A DNA stretch of 64,000 nt, from the NCBI GenBank assembly GCA_964402115.1, contig CAYOBW010000005.1, positions 1-64,000 on the forward strand, read 5' to 3'. Of the stretch, positions 36,346 to 44,300 are shown piece after piece; within the stretch, counting starts at the first letter, position 1; the number at the start of each line of letters is the position of its first letter. This stretch comes from CAYOBW01 sp964402115 (GTDB taxonomy: Bacteria; Verrucomicrobiota; Kiritimatiellia; UBA8416; CAYOBW01). A program made the position numbers and the translations under genes. The notes beneath the pieces are model-generated. The model had not been told where the DNA came from, made no database searches, and was given only the letters and a program-made list of their open reading frames with translations.

Positions 36346-37160
36346 CGGCCTTGATGCTGAAATGGCTGCTGACGGCGGTGATCGGCGGCGCCGGCTGCGG
36401 GTTGGCCGGCTTTCTCCTGATCTCCCTGAACCTGCCGTTCATGGGGGTCTGCCTGGCGCATGCCGCCCTGGCCGGTGCCGTGCTGGCGCACGCGCTCGGC
36501 ACGCCGGTCCTGGGCACGGCCCTGGCGACAGCCCTGGCGGTCGCCGCAGTGGTAGGGCCACTCGCGGACCGCACGCGCACGCATGCCAACACGGTCATGA
36601 GCGTCCTCTTTTCCCTGACGCTGGGCCTCGCCTTCCTGGGCATTGGCCTGATGCAGGATTGCCGGTCCGAGCTGCTCGGCCTGATGTGGGGCAACCTCCT
36701 GCTGGTGCGCTGGTCGGATCTCTGGCCGCTGGCCCTGGCGGCGCTGCTGCCGCTCATCTTGCTGTCCGTCTTTGCCAAGGAGACCAAGGCGGTCCTGTTC
36801 GATCGCGAGATCGCCCGCGCGTGCGGGATCCAGGCCGCCGCGTTCTACTACGCCATCATCGCCCTGTGCGGCTTCACCGTCACCGTCAACCTCAACATCG
36901 TCGGCGGGCTGATGCTGTACAGCTTGTTGACCAATCCGGCCGTCGCCGCCATGCAACTCGCCCGCACGTATCGGACCGCCGTCGCCGCGTCCATGCTGTT
37001 GGGCGCGCTCTGCGCCGCGGGCGGACTTGCGCTCTCGTTCTGCCTGAACTGGCCGGTGGGCGCCAGCATTGTCCTGGCATCCACCCTGGTCTTTGCGAGC
37101 GCCCTGGCTCTGCGCGCCTGCGCGGGACGGGGCCTCTCGGAAACGAACCGGAGTTGGTAA
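36342..37160 (+). CDS. ZnuB-like metal ABC transporter permease
   Basis: Predicted 272-residue inner-membrane permease of the ABC-3 family, with seven to eight hydrophobic helices. Visible family blocks are LMGVCLAHAALAGAVLAHALG-like sequence near residue 40, the HANTVMSVLFSLTLGLAF segment, WGNLLLVRWSDLWPL, the coupling region FDREIARACGIQAAAFYY, and NIVGGLMLYSLLTNPAVAAMQLA in the second half. ATG 36342 overlaps the ATPase stop. It ends with TAATG overlapping the methyltransferase start by one base. It would move zinc or manganese inward with the two preceding products. Confidence 0.93.
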   Translation: MTALMLKWLLTAVIGGAGCGLAGFLLISLNLPFMGVCLAHAALAGAVLAHALGTPVLGTALATALAVAAVVGPLADRTRTHANTVMSVLFSLTLGLAFLGIGLMQDCRSELLGLMWGNLLLVRWSDLWPLALAALLPLILLSVFAKETKAVLFDREIARACGIQAAAFYYAIIALCGFTVTVNLNIVGGLMLYSLLTNPAVAAMQLARTYRTAVAASMLLGALCAAGGLALSFCLNWPVGASIVLASTLVFASALALRACAGRGLSETNRSW

Positions 37161-37780
37161 TGAGTAAACTTGCATTCTTCGATCGCGTGGCCGTCAGCGC
37201 CGACCCCCTGCTCTTCACCGAGTCGGATCGTCACAAGATCCCGGGGTTGCGGACGCGCCTCGGCGACCTCTCCGGGCAGCGCGTACTCGAACCGGGCTGT
37301 GGGGCGGGACCGCTGACGGCCTACTTGTCGGAATGGGTGGGGGCCGCCGGACGGGTGCTCGCCTTCGACTCCATCCCCGCCATGGTCGAGACCTGCCGGC
37401 GGCGGCTGCCGGATCTGGCCAACGTCACACTCCTCCGTGCGGATGTCGAAACCATCTCCGTCGCGGACGGGGCCTGGGATCTCGTGCTCCTGTTCCGCGT
37501 GTTTCCGCACCTCGACGACAAGGATACCTGCCTGCGCCGCCTGCGACCCTGCCTCGCGCCTCGCGGACGCCTGGTCATCGCCAACCTGGAGGGCAGCACC
37601 AGACTCAATGCCCTCCACGCCGGTTTTTCGGAGCCCGTCCGGCACGACCACATGCCGTGCGCGCACGGCACGCGGCGATTGCTGGAAGGCGCCGGTTACC
37701 GGGTTGTCACCCTGCTTGATGACGAGGAGGCGTTCTTCGCCGAAGCGTTGGCCGACGCCCCCGCGGTCATGGCCGACTGA
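37160..37780 (+). CDS. Class I SAM-dependent methyltransferase coupled to metal transporter
   Basis: Predicted 206-residue cytoplasmic methyltransferase. Motif I is VLEPGCGAGPLTAYL (about residues 43-57), the acidic loop AFDSIPAMVE follows, then RADVETISVADGAWDLVLL and the motif RPCLAPRGRLVIANLEG. It resembles UbiE/Methyltransf_11-type enzymes. It starts at ATG 37160, sharing one base with the permease stop (TAATG), so it belongs to the metal operon. Its substrate is unknown. Possible roles are methylation of a metal-binding small molecule, of a thiol or metalloid, or a housekeeping role captured by the operon. A HxxC-rich stretch (RHDHMPCAHG, about residue 160) could bind a metal, which is speculative. 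Confidence 0.88.
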   Translation: MSKLAFFDRVAVSADPLLFTESDRHKIPGLRTRLGDLSGQRVLEPGCGAGPLTAYLSEWVGAAGRVLAFDSIPAMVETCRRRLPDLANVTLLRADVETISVADGAWDLVLLFRVFPHLDDKDTCLRRLRPCLAPRGRLVIANLEGSTRLNALHAGFSEPVRHDHMPCAHGTRRLLEGAGYRVVTLLDDEEAFFAEALADAPAVMAD

Positions 37781-37875
37781 CCGAAACGAGGGGTCTCCCC
37801 CACCCGCCATCTGCCGACGAGAGATGACCGGGATTCAACCTTGCCGTGCGCACGAAACTCGTGCACACTGTTCTC

Positions 37876-38097
37876 ATGAAGAACATAACCATTTCGGCCG
37901 ACGAATCCGTCTTGCTCCAGGCGCGCCGACGCGCCAGTGCGGAGCACCGCACGTTGAATGCGCTTTTTCGCGAGTGGTTGGATCAGTACGTCTCGCAGGC
38001 GGCGGCTGACAACACCTACGAGGCTCTGATGCAGCGACTGAACCATGTATCGAGCGGCAGGCACTTCCAGCGGGAGGAGATGCATGAACGCCACTGA
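37876..38097 (+). CDS. VapB-like antitoxin of a PIN toxin-antitoxin pair
   Basis: Predicted 73-residue protein starting at ATG 37876 (MKNITISADESVLLQARRRA). The pattern of an N-terminal strand followed by two helices (ARRRASAEHRTLNALFREWLDQY) is that of ribbon-helix-helix antitoxins. The C-terminal tail (SSGRHFQREEMHERH) probably wraps the toxin. It overlaps the PIN gene by 14 bases. Antitoxins of this kind bind the toxin and repress their own promoter. DNA here is less GC-rich than the flanks, typical of mobile toxin-antitoxin cassettes. Confidence 0.82.
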   Translation: MKNITISADESVLLQARRRASAEHRTLNALFREWLDQYVSQAAADNTYEALMQRLNHVSSGRHFQREEMHERH

Positions 38098-38524
38098 TCT
38101 GAAGGGCGCCTTCTTCCTCGATACCAACGTACTGGTCTACTCCTTTGACGATTCGGCCGCAGGCAAGCAAGCCATTGCAAAACAGTGGATTAGAGACGCA
38201 CTGCGCACCCAGAAAGGCGTCATCGGCACCCAAGTGGTGCAGGAATTCCTGAACGTGGCGCTCACGAAGTTTGCGCGCCCCATGGGTGTAACCGAAGCCC
38301 GCGATTACCTGCGCACGGTGCTGCAACCGCTCTGTCAGCAGCATCCGAGCATGGCCAGTTTCGATCATGCGCTCCTGTTGAAGGAGCAGACAGGCTACGC
38401 GTGGTACGATGCCCTGATCGTGACGGCTGCATTGGAGACCGGCTGCCGCTGGCTCATCACCGAGGACCTTGACCATGGCAGGCGCATCGGGTCCCTGACT
38501 ATTCACAACCCGTTTCGCGCATAG
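38084..38524 (+). CDS. PIN-domain ribonuclease toxin (VapC family)
   Basis: Predicted 146-residue PIN-domain RNase. The conserved acidic residues are in FFLDTNVLVYSFD (first Asp), VVQEFLNV (Glu), WYDALIVTAALETG (second Asp) and ITEDLDHG (third Asp), the normal quartet. ATG 38084 follows GGAGGAGATGC and overlaps the antitoxin end, so toxin synthesis is coupled to antitoxin. VapC toxins cut tRNA or rRNA; the target here is unknown. It ends 99 bases from the convergent GH92 gene. Confidence 0.9.
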   Translation: MNATDLKGAFFLDTNVLVYSFDDSAAGKQAIAKQWIRDALRTQKGVIGTQVVQEFLNVALTKFARPMGVTEARDYLRTVLQPLCQQHPSMASFDHALLLKEQTGYAWYDALIVTAALETGCRWLITEDLDHGRRIGSLTIHNPFRA

Positions 38525-38623
38525 GTTCGGCCGTGGAGCGGCGCCACCTTCCGAGCGATTGCCGCGGAATCCGATTGGATGGCGAGTACGGCTCAACCGC
38601 AGGCGGCGACGCATGCACCGCCG

Positions 38624-40918
38624 TTACTTCCCCGTATTCGAGAAGGAATACGGGGCGTCGTCGGGAGAGGCGCCGCGCTGGAGATCCGGTTCGGCGGCCA
38701 TTTCGAGATCGAGCCGGGCCCCTTCTTTCAGCACGTCGGCGGGCAGGAAGTTCTTCGTATAGCGCTTGCCGTTGACCGCCAGGCTCCGGATGTAGCGGTT
38801 CGCGGCGCCGTTCTCCGGCGCACTGATGACAAGCTGCCGGCCGTTCTCGAAGGTGACCGTCGCCTTCTTGAAGAGCGGCGCGCCGAGCACAACCTCCCCG
38901 CTGCCGGGACACACCGGGTAGAAGCCCAGCGCGGACCACACATACCAGGCCGAGGTCTGGCCGTTGTCCTCGTCGCCGCAGTAGCCGTCCGCCGCCGGCG
39001 TGTAGAGGCGGTCCATCACTTCCCGCACCCACCGCTGGGTCTTCCACGGCTCGCCCGCGTAGGCGTAGAGGTACACCATGTGCTGGATCGGTTGGTTGCC
39101 GTGCGCGTACTGGCCGAAGTTCATGATCTGCATCTCGCGGATCTCGTGAATCACCTGCCGGTAATAGCTCTCGTCGAAAACCGGCGGCAGGGCGAACACC
39201 TCGTCCAGCTTCGCCGTGAAGGCCTGGCGCCCGCCCATGAGGCCGATCAGCCCCTGCACGTCATGAAACACCGACCACGTGTAGTGCAGGCTGCAGCCTT
39301 CGGTAAAGTCGCCGCCCCACTTGAACGGGTTGAAGTCCTTGTCGAAGGAGCCGTCCCGGTTGCGGCCGCACATCAGCTTCCGCTCCGGATGGAAGAGTGT
39401 CCGGTAGTTCTGGCAGCGCTTCGCAAAACGGTCGATCTCCTCCCGCGGGCGCTTCAGGTCCACCGCCAGCCGCCAGATGCACCAGTCGGCGTAGGCGTAT
39501 TCCAGCGTGCGCGCCGCGCTCTCGTTGATGCCGATGTCGCGCGGGACGTAGCCGAGCTCGAGGTACTCCTTCGCGCCCAGGCGGCCAACCGAGCCGATCT
39601 GCGGATGCGCGTTCTCCGCACCGTGCAAAAGCGCCTGGTACAGCGCCGCCATGTCGTAGCCGCCGCGCGCGCCGCTGAGCCACGCATCCGCCACCACCGA
39701 GGCGGAGTTGTTGCCGACCATGCAGCCGCGGTGCCCCGGGCTGGCCCACTCCGGCAGCCACCCGCTCTCGCGGTGACACGCCTCCAGCCCCGCGGTCATC
39801 TGCGCGTTGACCGACGGCCGGAGGAAGTTCAGGAGCGGGAAGAGCGAGCGGAACGTGTCCCAGAAGCCGCTATCCGTGAAGTAGGGACCCGGCTGCACCT
39901 CGCCCGTGTGCGGGCTGTAGTGCACGACCTTGCCGGCGGCGTCGATCTCGTGGAAGGTACGCGGAAAGAGCAGCGAGCGATACAGGCAGGTGTAGAAGAC
40001 GCGGTACTGGTCCAGCGTGCCGCCCTCGACCGCGACCCGGCCCAGCTCGCGGTTCCACGCCTGCCGCCCCTTTTCGCAGAGCGCGTCGAAGGAGTCGGCG
40101 CCGAGCTCGCCCAGGTTCAGCTCCGCCTGCGCCGCGCTGATGAACGACGACGCCACGCGGAAATGGACGCGCGCGCCGCGGGCGGCGGCTTTGAACTGCA
40201 CGAGCGCCCCCACGTGGTTGTCCGCGATCTCGAGCTGCCCCTCCTTCAGCTCCTTGTCCTTCCAGACGTGCGCCGCGAGGAACGGCTGGTCGAAAACCAG
40301 GACGAAGTAGTTCTTGAAGTTCGCCGGCACGCCGCCGCTGTTGCGCGTGGACCAGCCGACGATCCTGCGCTGCAGCGGTTCGATCTTGACGTACGACCCC
40401 TTGTCGAAGGCGTCCACAACCACCCAGGCCTGATCGGTCTGCGGGTACGTCACGCGGAACAGCGCCGCGCGCTCGGTCGGTGTCACCTCCACCGTGGTGT
40501 CGTAGTCCGCCAGGTAGACGCTGTAATGGTACGGCTTGGCCTTCTCGGCCTTGTGCGAGAACCAGCTCGGCCGGTCGTCCTGGTGAAAGACGCGCTTGCC
40601 GGCCACCGGCAGCACGGCGAACTGGCCGTAGTCGTTGATCCACGGGCTGGGCTGGTGCGTCTGCTTGATCCCGGCGAGCTTGTCGGCGCCGTAGCTGTAG
40701 GTCCAGCCGTCGCCGATCTTGCCCGTCTGCGGCGTCCAGACGTTCATCCCCCAGGGCCGCGCGATCGCCGGGTAGACGTTGCCGGACGAGAGCTTGAAAC
40801 TGCTGTCCGTGCCCATCAGCGGCAGCACGTACGACGCCGGGTCGGCCGCGTCCGCCGCCTGCAACCGCGCCGCGCAACAAACCGCCACCATCGCCAGGAT
40901 CATCTGTTTGGACTGCAT
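38624..40918 (-). CDS. Secreted GH92-family alpha-mannosidase-like enzyme
   Basis: Predicted 764-residue exported enzyme; GH92 members are calcium-dependent exo-alpha-mannosidases acting on N-glycans, yeast mannan or phosphomannan. The signal peptide is MQSKQMILAMVAVCCAARLQA. The N-terminal beta-sandwich begins with YVLPLMGTDSSFKLSSGNVYP. The (alpha/alpha)6 part carries DSGFWDTFRSLFPLL, GWLPEWASPGHRGCMVG and GGDFTEGCSLHYTW, the family block around the catalytic Glu. The C-terminal signature is EDNGQTSAWYVWSALGFYPV followed by PGSGEVVLGAPLF. The GGGGGAA site precedes ATG 40918. It lies 206 bases downstream of a sulfatase on the same strand, suggesting a sulfated mannose-containing substrate. 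Confidence 0.95.
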   Translation of the reverse strand: MQSKQMILAMVAVCCAARLQAADAADPASYVLPLMGTDSSFKLSSGNVYPAIARPWGMNVWTPQTGKIGDGWTYSYGADKLAGIKQTHQPSPWINDYGQFAVLPVAGKRVFHQDDRPSWFSHKAEKAKPYHYSVYLADYDTTVEVTPTERAALFRVTYPQTDQAWVVVDAFDKGSYVKIEPLQRRIVGWSTRNSGGVPANFKNYFVLVFDQPFLAAHVWKDKELKEGQLEIADNHVGALVQFKAAARGARVHFRVASSFISAAQAELNLGELGADSFDALCEKGRQAWNRELGRVAVEGGTLDQYRVFYTCLYRSLLFPRTFHEIDAAGKVVHYSPHTGEVQPGPYFTDSGFWDTFRSLFPLLNFLRPSVNAQMTAGLEACHRESGWLPEWASPGHRGCMVGNNSASVVADAWLSGARGGYDMAALYQALLHGAENAHPQIGSVGRLGAKEYLELGYVPRDIGINESAARTLEYAYADWCIWRLAVDLKRPREEIDRFAKRCQNYRTLFHPERKLMCGRNRDGSFDKDFNPFKWGGDFTEGCSLHYTWSVFHDVQGLIGLMGGRQAFTAKLDEVFALPPVFDESYYRQVIHEIREMQIMNFGQYAHGNQPIQHMVYLYAYAGEPWKTQRWVREVMDRLYTPAADGYCGDEDNGQTSAWYVWSALGFYPVCPGSGEVVLGAPLFKKATVTFENGRQLVISAPENGAANRYIRSLAVNGKRYTKNFLPADVLKEGARLDLEMAAEPDLQRGASPDDAPYSFSNTGK
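38630..38655. repeat. Perfect hairpin at the 3' end of the GH92 gene
   Basis: CCCCGTATTC (38630-38639) and GAATACGGGG (38646-38655) form a perfect 10-base stem with a six-base loop, overlapping the last codons of GH92. There is no T-run on either side, so it is not a classical terminator; it could stabilise the mRNA end or slow polymerase between two convergent genes. Confidence 0.5.
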
Positions 40919-41000
40919 ATGCACTTCCCCCTTCGGGCGTTGATTGAGCAAGGTTAAACGCTGGCCGTGCGCAGCGTCGAGCGCAAAGCCATCCGCGGGG

Positions 41001-41125
41001 TAACGCCTCAGCACGCAAAGGGGAACAAATGGAGCGTAACGGCCGGGGACGGCCGTCTCCATGACGGGCGCCAGATCCAAGACCCGGAGACGGCGGTCCT
41101 CCGCCGTTAGGCCCCCCGCGTGACT
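41001..41125. repeat. Paired-palindrome element, CGGCCGGGGACGG subfamily (copy 1)
   Basis: Contains TAACGCCTCAG at 41001-41011, then TAACGGCCGGGGACGGCCGT near 41037-41056 and the inverted counterpart GGAGACGGCGGTCCTCCGCC near 41086-41105, ending GTTAGGCCCCC. It closely matches 57254-57385 and 42657-42780. It fills most of the 206-base spacer between the GH92 and sulfatase genes. Confidence 0.75.
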
Positions 41126-42540
41126 CACGGCTTTTCCGTCGCCACGAGCTGCGACGGGGCGGGCTGCAGCCCGGCCCGCTGCCGCTCGACGGACGCACGG
41201 ATCCGGGCCAGCACCTCCGGCTGCGCGGCGGCGCGGTTGAACCGCTCGCCGGGGTCTTCGCCGAGGTGGAAGAGCAGCGGCGGCTCGTGCGGCTCGGGCT
41301 GGTCGGGCCCGTAGCCCGAGCGCGTGACGAAGTGGGCCTTCCACGGGCCGAGCCGCGCGGCGTAAAGAACGGTGCCGCGGTAGTACAGGAACGCCTCGCG
41401 CTCGACCGGACCCGTGCCGAAGAGCAGCGGGCGGATATCCACGCCGTCGAGCGGGCGCGCGGGCAGCGGCGCCCCGGCGAGGGCGGCGCATGTCGGGAAG
41501 AGGTCCATGGTCGTCGCCACCTCGCGCTGGACCACGCCCGCCGGCACGCGTCCGGGCCACCACGCGATGCCCGGCACGCGCATCCCGCCCTCCCACGTCG
41601 AGCCCTTGCCCTCGCGCAGCGGGCCGGCCGAGCCGCCGTGGTTGTCGAAGATCAGCCAAGGCCCGTTGTCGCTGCTGAACACAACCAGCGTGCGCCGCTC
41701 CAGCCCCTCGGCCCGCAGCGCGTCGAGGACCTGCCCCACGCTCCAGTCCAGCTCCTCCACCACGTCGCCGTAGATCCCCGCCGGGCTCTTCCCGCGGAAC
41801 GCCTCCGACGCGAAGAGGGGCACGTGCGGAAAGGTGTGCGCGAAGTAGAGGAAGAACGGCCCGCCCTTCCGCTCGCGGATGAAGCGCACCGCCTCCCCGG
41901 CATAGCGCTGCGTGAGCTGCCGCTGATCGGGGTGCGGCTCGATAATCTCGGTGCCGCGGATGAGCGGCGCGCGCCAGTAGGCGTTGTTCTCGGCGTAGAA
42001 CTTCTCGCGCCCCTTCGGCGCGTCGGGCGCGGGCTGCATGTCGTTCGAGTACGGCAGGCCGAAGTAGCTGTCGAAGCCGTGGCGGGGCGGCAGGTGCTCG
42101 GGCCGGTGGCCCAGGTGCCACTTGCCCACCATGCCGGTGGCGTAGCCCTGCTCCTTCAGCAGCTCCGCGAGCGTGACCTCGTCCTGCGGCAGGCCGCCGG
42201 CCGCGTTGGCGCGCAGCACCCGAAACTGGTCGTGGCACATGCCGCTGCGCACGGGGTACCGCCCGGTCAGCAGCGCCGCCCGGCTGGGCGTGCACACCTC
42301 CGCGGCGGAGTAGAACTGCGTGAACCGCAGCCCCTCCGCCGCCATCCGGTCGAGGTGCGGCGTGCGGATCGTGGGATGCCCGTAGCACGCGAGATCCCCC
42401 CACCCGAGATCGTCGGCATAAATGATGACGATGTTGGGCTTCTCGGCGGCCCCACCCCGCGAACAGGGCAGGCCAGACAGGCCCAGGCAGAGCGGTAACA
42501 TGAGCGTGGACATGAGCGGGGACAGGCTGTTTCGTTTCAT
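41125..42540 (-). CDS. Secreted arylsulfatase (fourth sulfatase)
   Basis: Predicted 471-residue exported sulfatase. The N-terminal 32 residues form a signal peptide (LMLPLCLGLSGLP). The signature C83-T-P-S-R87 followed by AALLTGRYPVR is complete. Metal ligands are in IYADDLGWGD (Asp43-Asp44), GKWHLGH is intact, and VVFSSDNG supplies further ligands. The length is standard for arylsulfatase A-like enzymes (S1 family). It is upstream of GH92 on the same strand and is separated by a palindromic element. Desulfation before mannosidase action would be a natural order, but this is inferred only from linkage. Confidence 0.95.
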   Translation of the reverse strand: MKRNSLSPLMSTLMLPLCLGLSGLPCSRGGAAEKPNIVIIYADDLGWGDLACYGHPTIRTPHLDRMAAEGLRFTQFYSAAEVCTPSRAALLTGRYPVRSGMCHDQFRVLRANAAGGLPQDEVTLAELLKEQGYATGMVGKWHLGHRPEHLPPRHGFDSYFGLPYSNDMQPAPDAPKGREKFYAENNAYWRAPLIRGTEIIEPHPDQRQLTQRYAGEAVRFIRERKGGPFFLYFAHTFPHVPLFASEAFRGKSPAGIYGDVVEELDWSVGQVLDALRAEGLERRTLVVFSSDNGPWLIFDNHGGSAGPLREGKGSTWEGGMRVPGIAWWPGRVPAGVVQREVATTMDLFPTCAALAGAPLPARPLDGVDIRPLLFGTGPVEREAFLYYRGTVLYAARLGPWKAHFVTRSGYGPDQPEPHEPPLLFHLGEDPGERFNRAAAQPEVLARIRASVERQRAGLQPAPSQLVATEKP

Positions 42541-42895
42541 GATCTCTCCAATCGGCGCTGGGCAATGCGCTTCATGTCGGCAGTATATCAGGATAACCTT
42601 CCGTGATAAGGCAAACTATCCGCCATGTCTCAGCCCCCAGGTCCTGCCCGCGGCATGCCTCAGTGATCCAGGGAGCAGCCCTTGCACATAAGGGCCGGGG
42701 ACGGCCGTCTCCATGGCGTGGGCAGGCGACGAGGCGTGGAGATGGTGGTCCCCGCCGTTAGCGCCCCCTGCGTCACGGGGAAGCATGATTGGCCCGCGGC
42801 AAATCGGCTTGCAGCGGGGACGGGGGGGGAGTAGAGAGTCCGCTGAGGTGCGCGTTGGCGAAGGAGAGAAAGAACTGAACCACGGAAGGACGGAA
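42541..42895. other. Divergent spacer between sulfatase and Tat oxidoreductase genes
   Basis: 355 bases that must hold both promoters. The part next to the sulfatase (42541-42650) is less GC-rich. The rest is mostly the palindromic element at 42657-42780. I do not see confident -35/-10 pairs. Confidence 0.5.
42657..42780. repeat. Paired-palindrome element, CGGCCGGGGACGG subfamily (copy 2)
   Basis: GCCTCAGTGATCCAGGG at the left, then GGCCGGGGACGGCCGTCTCC (from 42693), then GGAGATGGTGGTCCCCGCCG and GTTAGCGCCCCCTGCGTCAC. The 90 bases from about 42685 match copy 3 at 57281-57375 with only scattered changes, including the central GGCAGGCGACGAGGCGTGGA. Confidence 0.75.
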
Positions 42896-44278
42896 ATGGA
42901 TGCGATGACCACGAATCGGCGGCAGTTCATGGCGGGATCGCTGGCCGCGGCGGGGCTGGCGGCGGCGCCGCGCGTGGCGCGGGCCAGCGGGGCCAACGAC
43001 CGGATCCGCATGGGGTTCATCGGCGTGGGCAACCGCGGCTCGCAGTTGCTGCGCCTGTTCATGGCGCAGCCGGACGTTGAAGTGACCGCGCTGTGCGACG
43101 TCTACGAGCCGTTCCTCGCGCGCGACTTCGGCAAGGTGGCGCAACGCTACAAGGACGAACTGGGCGAAAGGCTGCCGCGGATGGGCGAGACCTTCCCCAA
43201 GCCCCCGAAGCTGTTCAAAGACTACCGCCGGCTGCTGGACGACAAGGACGTGGATGCGGTGTGCATCGCGACGCCGGATCACTGGCACGCCCTGCAGACC
43301 GTTGACGCCGTCAAGGCCGGCAAGGATGTCTACGTGGAGAAGCCGCTGACGGCCACGGTCGTCGAGGGGCGCAAGATGGTGCAGGCCCAGCAGGCGAGCG
43401 GGCGCGTGGTGGCCGTGGGCCTGAACCGGCGCGGCAATCCGGCGTACATCCGGCTCGCCGGGGAGCTGCACGCCGGCAAGCTGGGCAAGCTCGTCGTGGG
43501 CGCGGCCGCGCGCATCAGCGACCTCTTCCCCGACGGCATCGGCAAGCAGCAGCCGGCCGATCCGCCGCCCGGCTTCGACTGGGACATGTGGCTGGGGCCG
43601 CGCGCGTTCCGCCCCTACCGCTACAACATCACGCCGTACAAGTTCCGCTGGTACGGCGACTTCTCGAGCCAGATGGGCAACTGGGGTGTGCACTACCTGG
43701 ACGTGATCCGGTGGCTGATGGGCGAAACCGCACCCAGCGCAATCTCGGCGCACGGCGGCAAGCACTACCTCGACCACGACGGCGACATCCCGGACACGCT
43801 GGCGGTGACGTTCGAGTTCGCGTCCGGCAGGATCATCCACTTCAACCTGTACGAGGCGTGCGGCGGACCGCTCTTCCCCTACGGCGAGGTCGAACTGCGC
43901 GGCACCAAGGGCGTCGTCCACGCCGACGAGCGGGGCTACAGGATCACGCCCGCCTCGCCCGGCCAGTTCCAGACGTGGAAGCGGCTCGTCGAACCGGATG
44001 AGTTCAAGGTGCAGGAGCAGGAGCTGCCCGACGGCAGCAGTTCTGTCAGCACCGGCGGCCTGGTCCGCGATTTCCTCGATTGCGTCAAGTCGCGCAAGGC
44101 GCCGCGCTGTCCGCTGGAGGAGGGCCACCGCTCAACCAGCTTCGCGCACCTCGCGAACATCGCCATCAGGATGAAGCAGCGGCTGGAGTGGGACGCGGCG
44201 GCCGAGCGCTTCACCAACTGCGACAAGGCGAACGAGCAGCTGGAATACGCGTACCGCGCGCCGTGGAAGCTGGGGTGA
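42896..44278 (+). CDS. Tat-exported Gfo/Idh/MocA-family oxidoreductase
   Basis: Predicted 460-residue NAD(P)-type oxidoreductase with a twin-arginine leader (TTNRRQFMAGSLAAAGLAAAP). ATG 42896 has GGAAGGA five bases upstream. The Rossmann domain has GFIGVGNRGSQLLRLF, VCIATPDHWHALQTVDAVKAG and VYVEKPLTATVVEGRKM (EKP motif). The second domain carries GFDWDMWLGPRAFRPY, typical of the exported PVC branch, and GNWGVHYLDVIRWLMG. Exported members probably act on sugars in the periplasm, with bound cofactor carried through Tat. It is 22 bases upstream of a Tat-exported TIM-barrel protein, and the two are probably one functional unit. Confidence 0.93.
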   Translation: MDAMTTNRRQFMAGSLAAAGLAAAPRVARASGANDRIRMGFIGVGNRGSQLLRLFMAQPDVEVTALCDVYEPFLARDFGKVAQRYKDELGERLPRMGETFPKPPKLFKDYRRLLDDKDVDAVCIATPDHWHALQTVDAVKAGKDVYVEKPLTATVVEGRKMVQAQQASGRVVAVGLNRRGNPAYIRLAGELHAGKLGKLVVGAAARISDLFPDGIGKQQPADPPPGFDWDMWLGPRAFRPYRYNITPYKFRWYGDFSSQMGNWGVHYLDVIRWLMGETAPSAISAHGGKHYLDHDGDIPDTLAVTFEFASGRIIHFNLYEACGGPLFPYGEVELRGTKGVVHADERGYRITPASPGQFQTWKRLVEPDEFKVQEQELPDGSSSVSTGGLVRDFLDCVKSRKAPRCPLEEGHRSTSFAHLANIAIRMKQRLEWDAAAERFTNCDKANEQLEYAYRAPWKLG

Positions 44279-44300
44279 GCGGTCGGAAGGGAGGAAGCGG

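Noticed and set aside
38630..38655. Rho-independent terminator for GH92 or the PIN toxin gene
   Set aside because: The stem is perfect but lies inside the last GH92 codons and no T-run follows on either strand.
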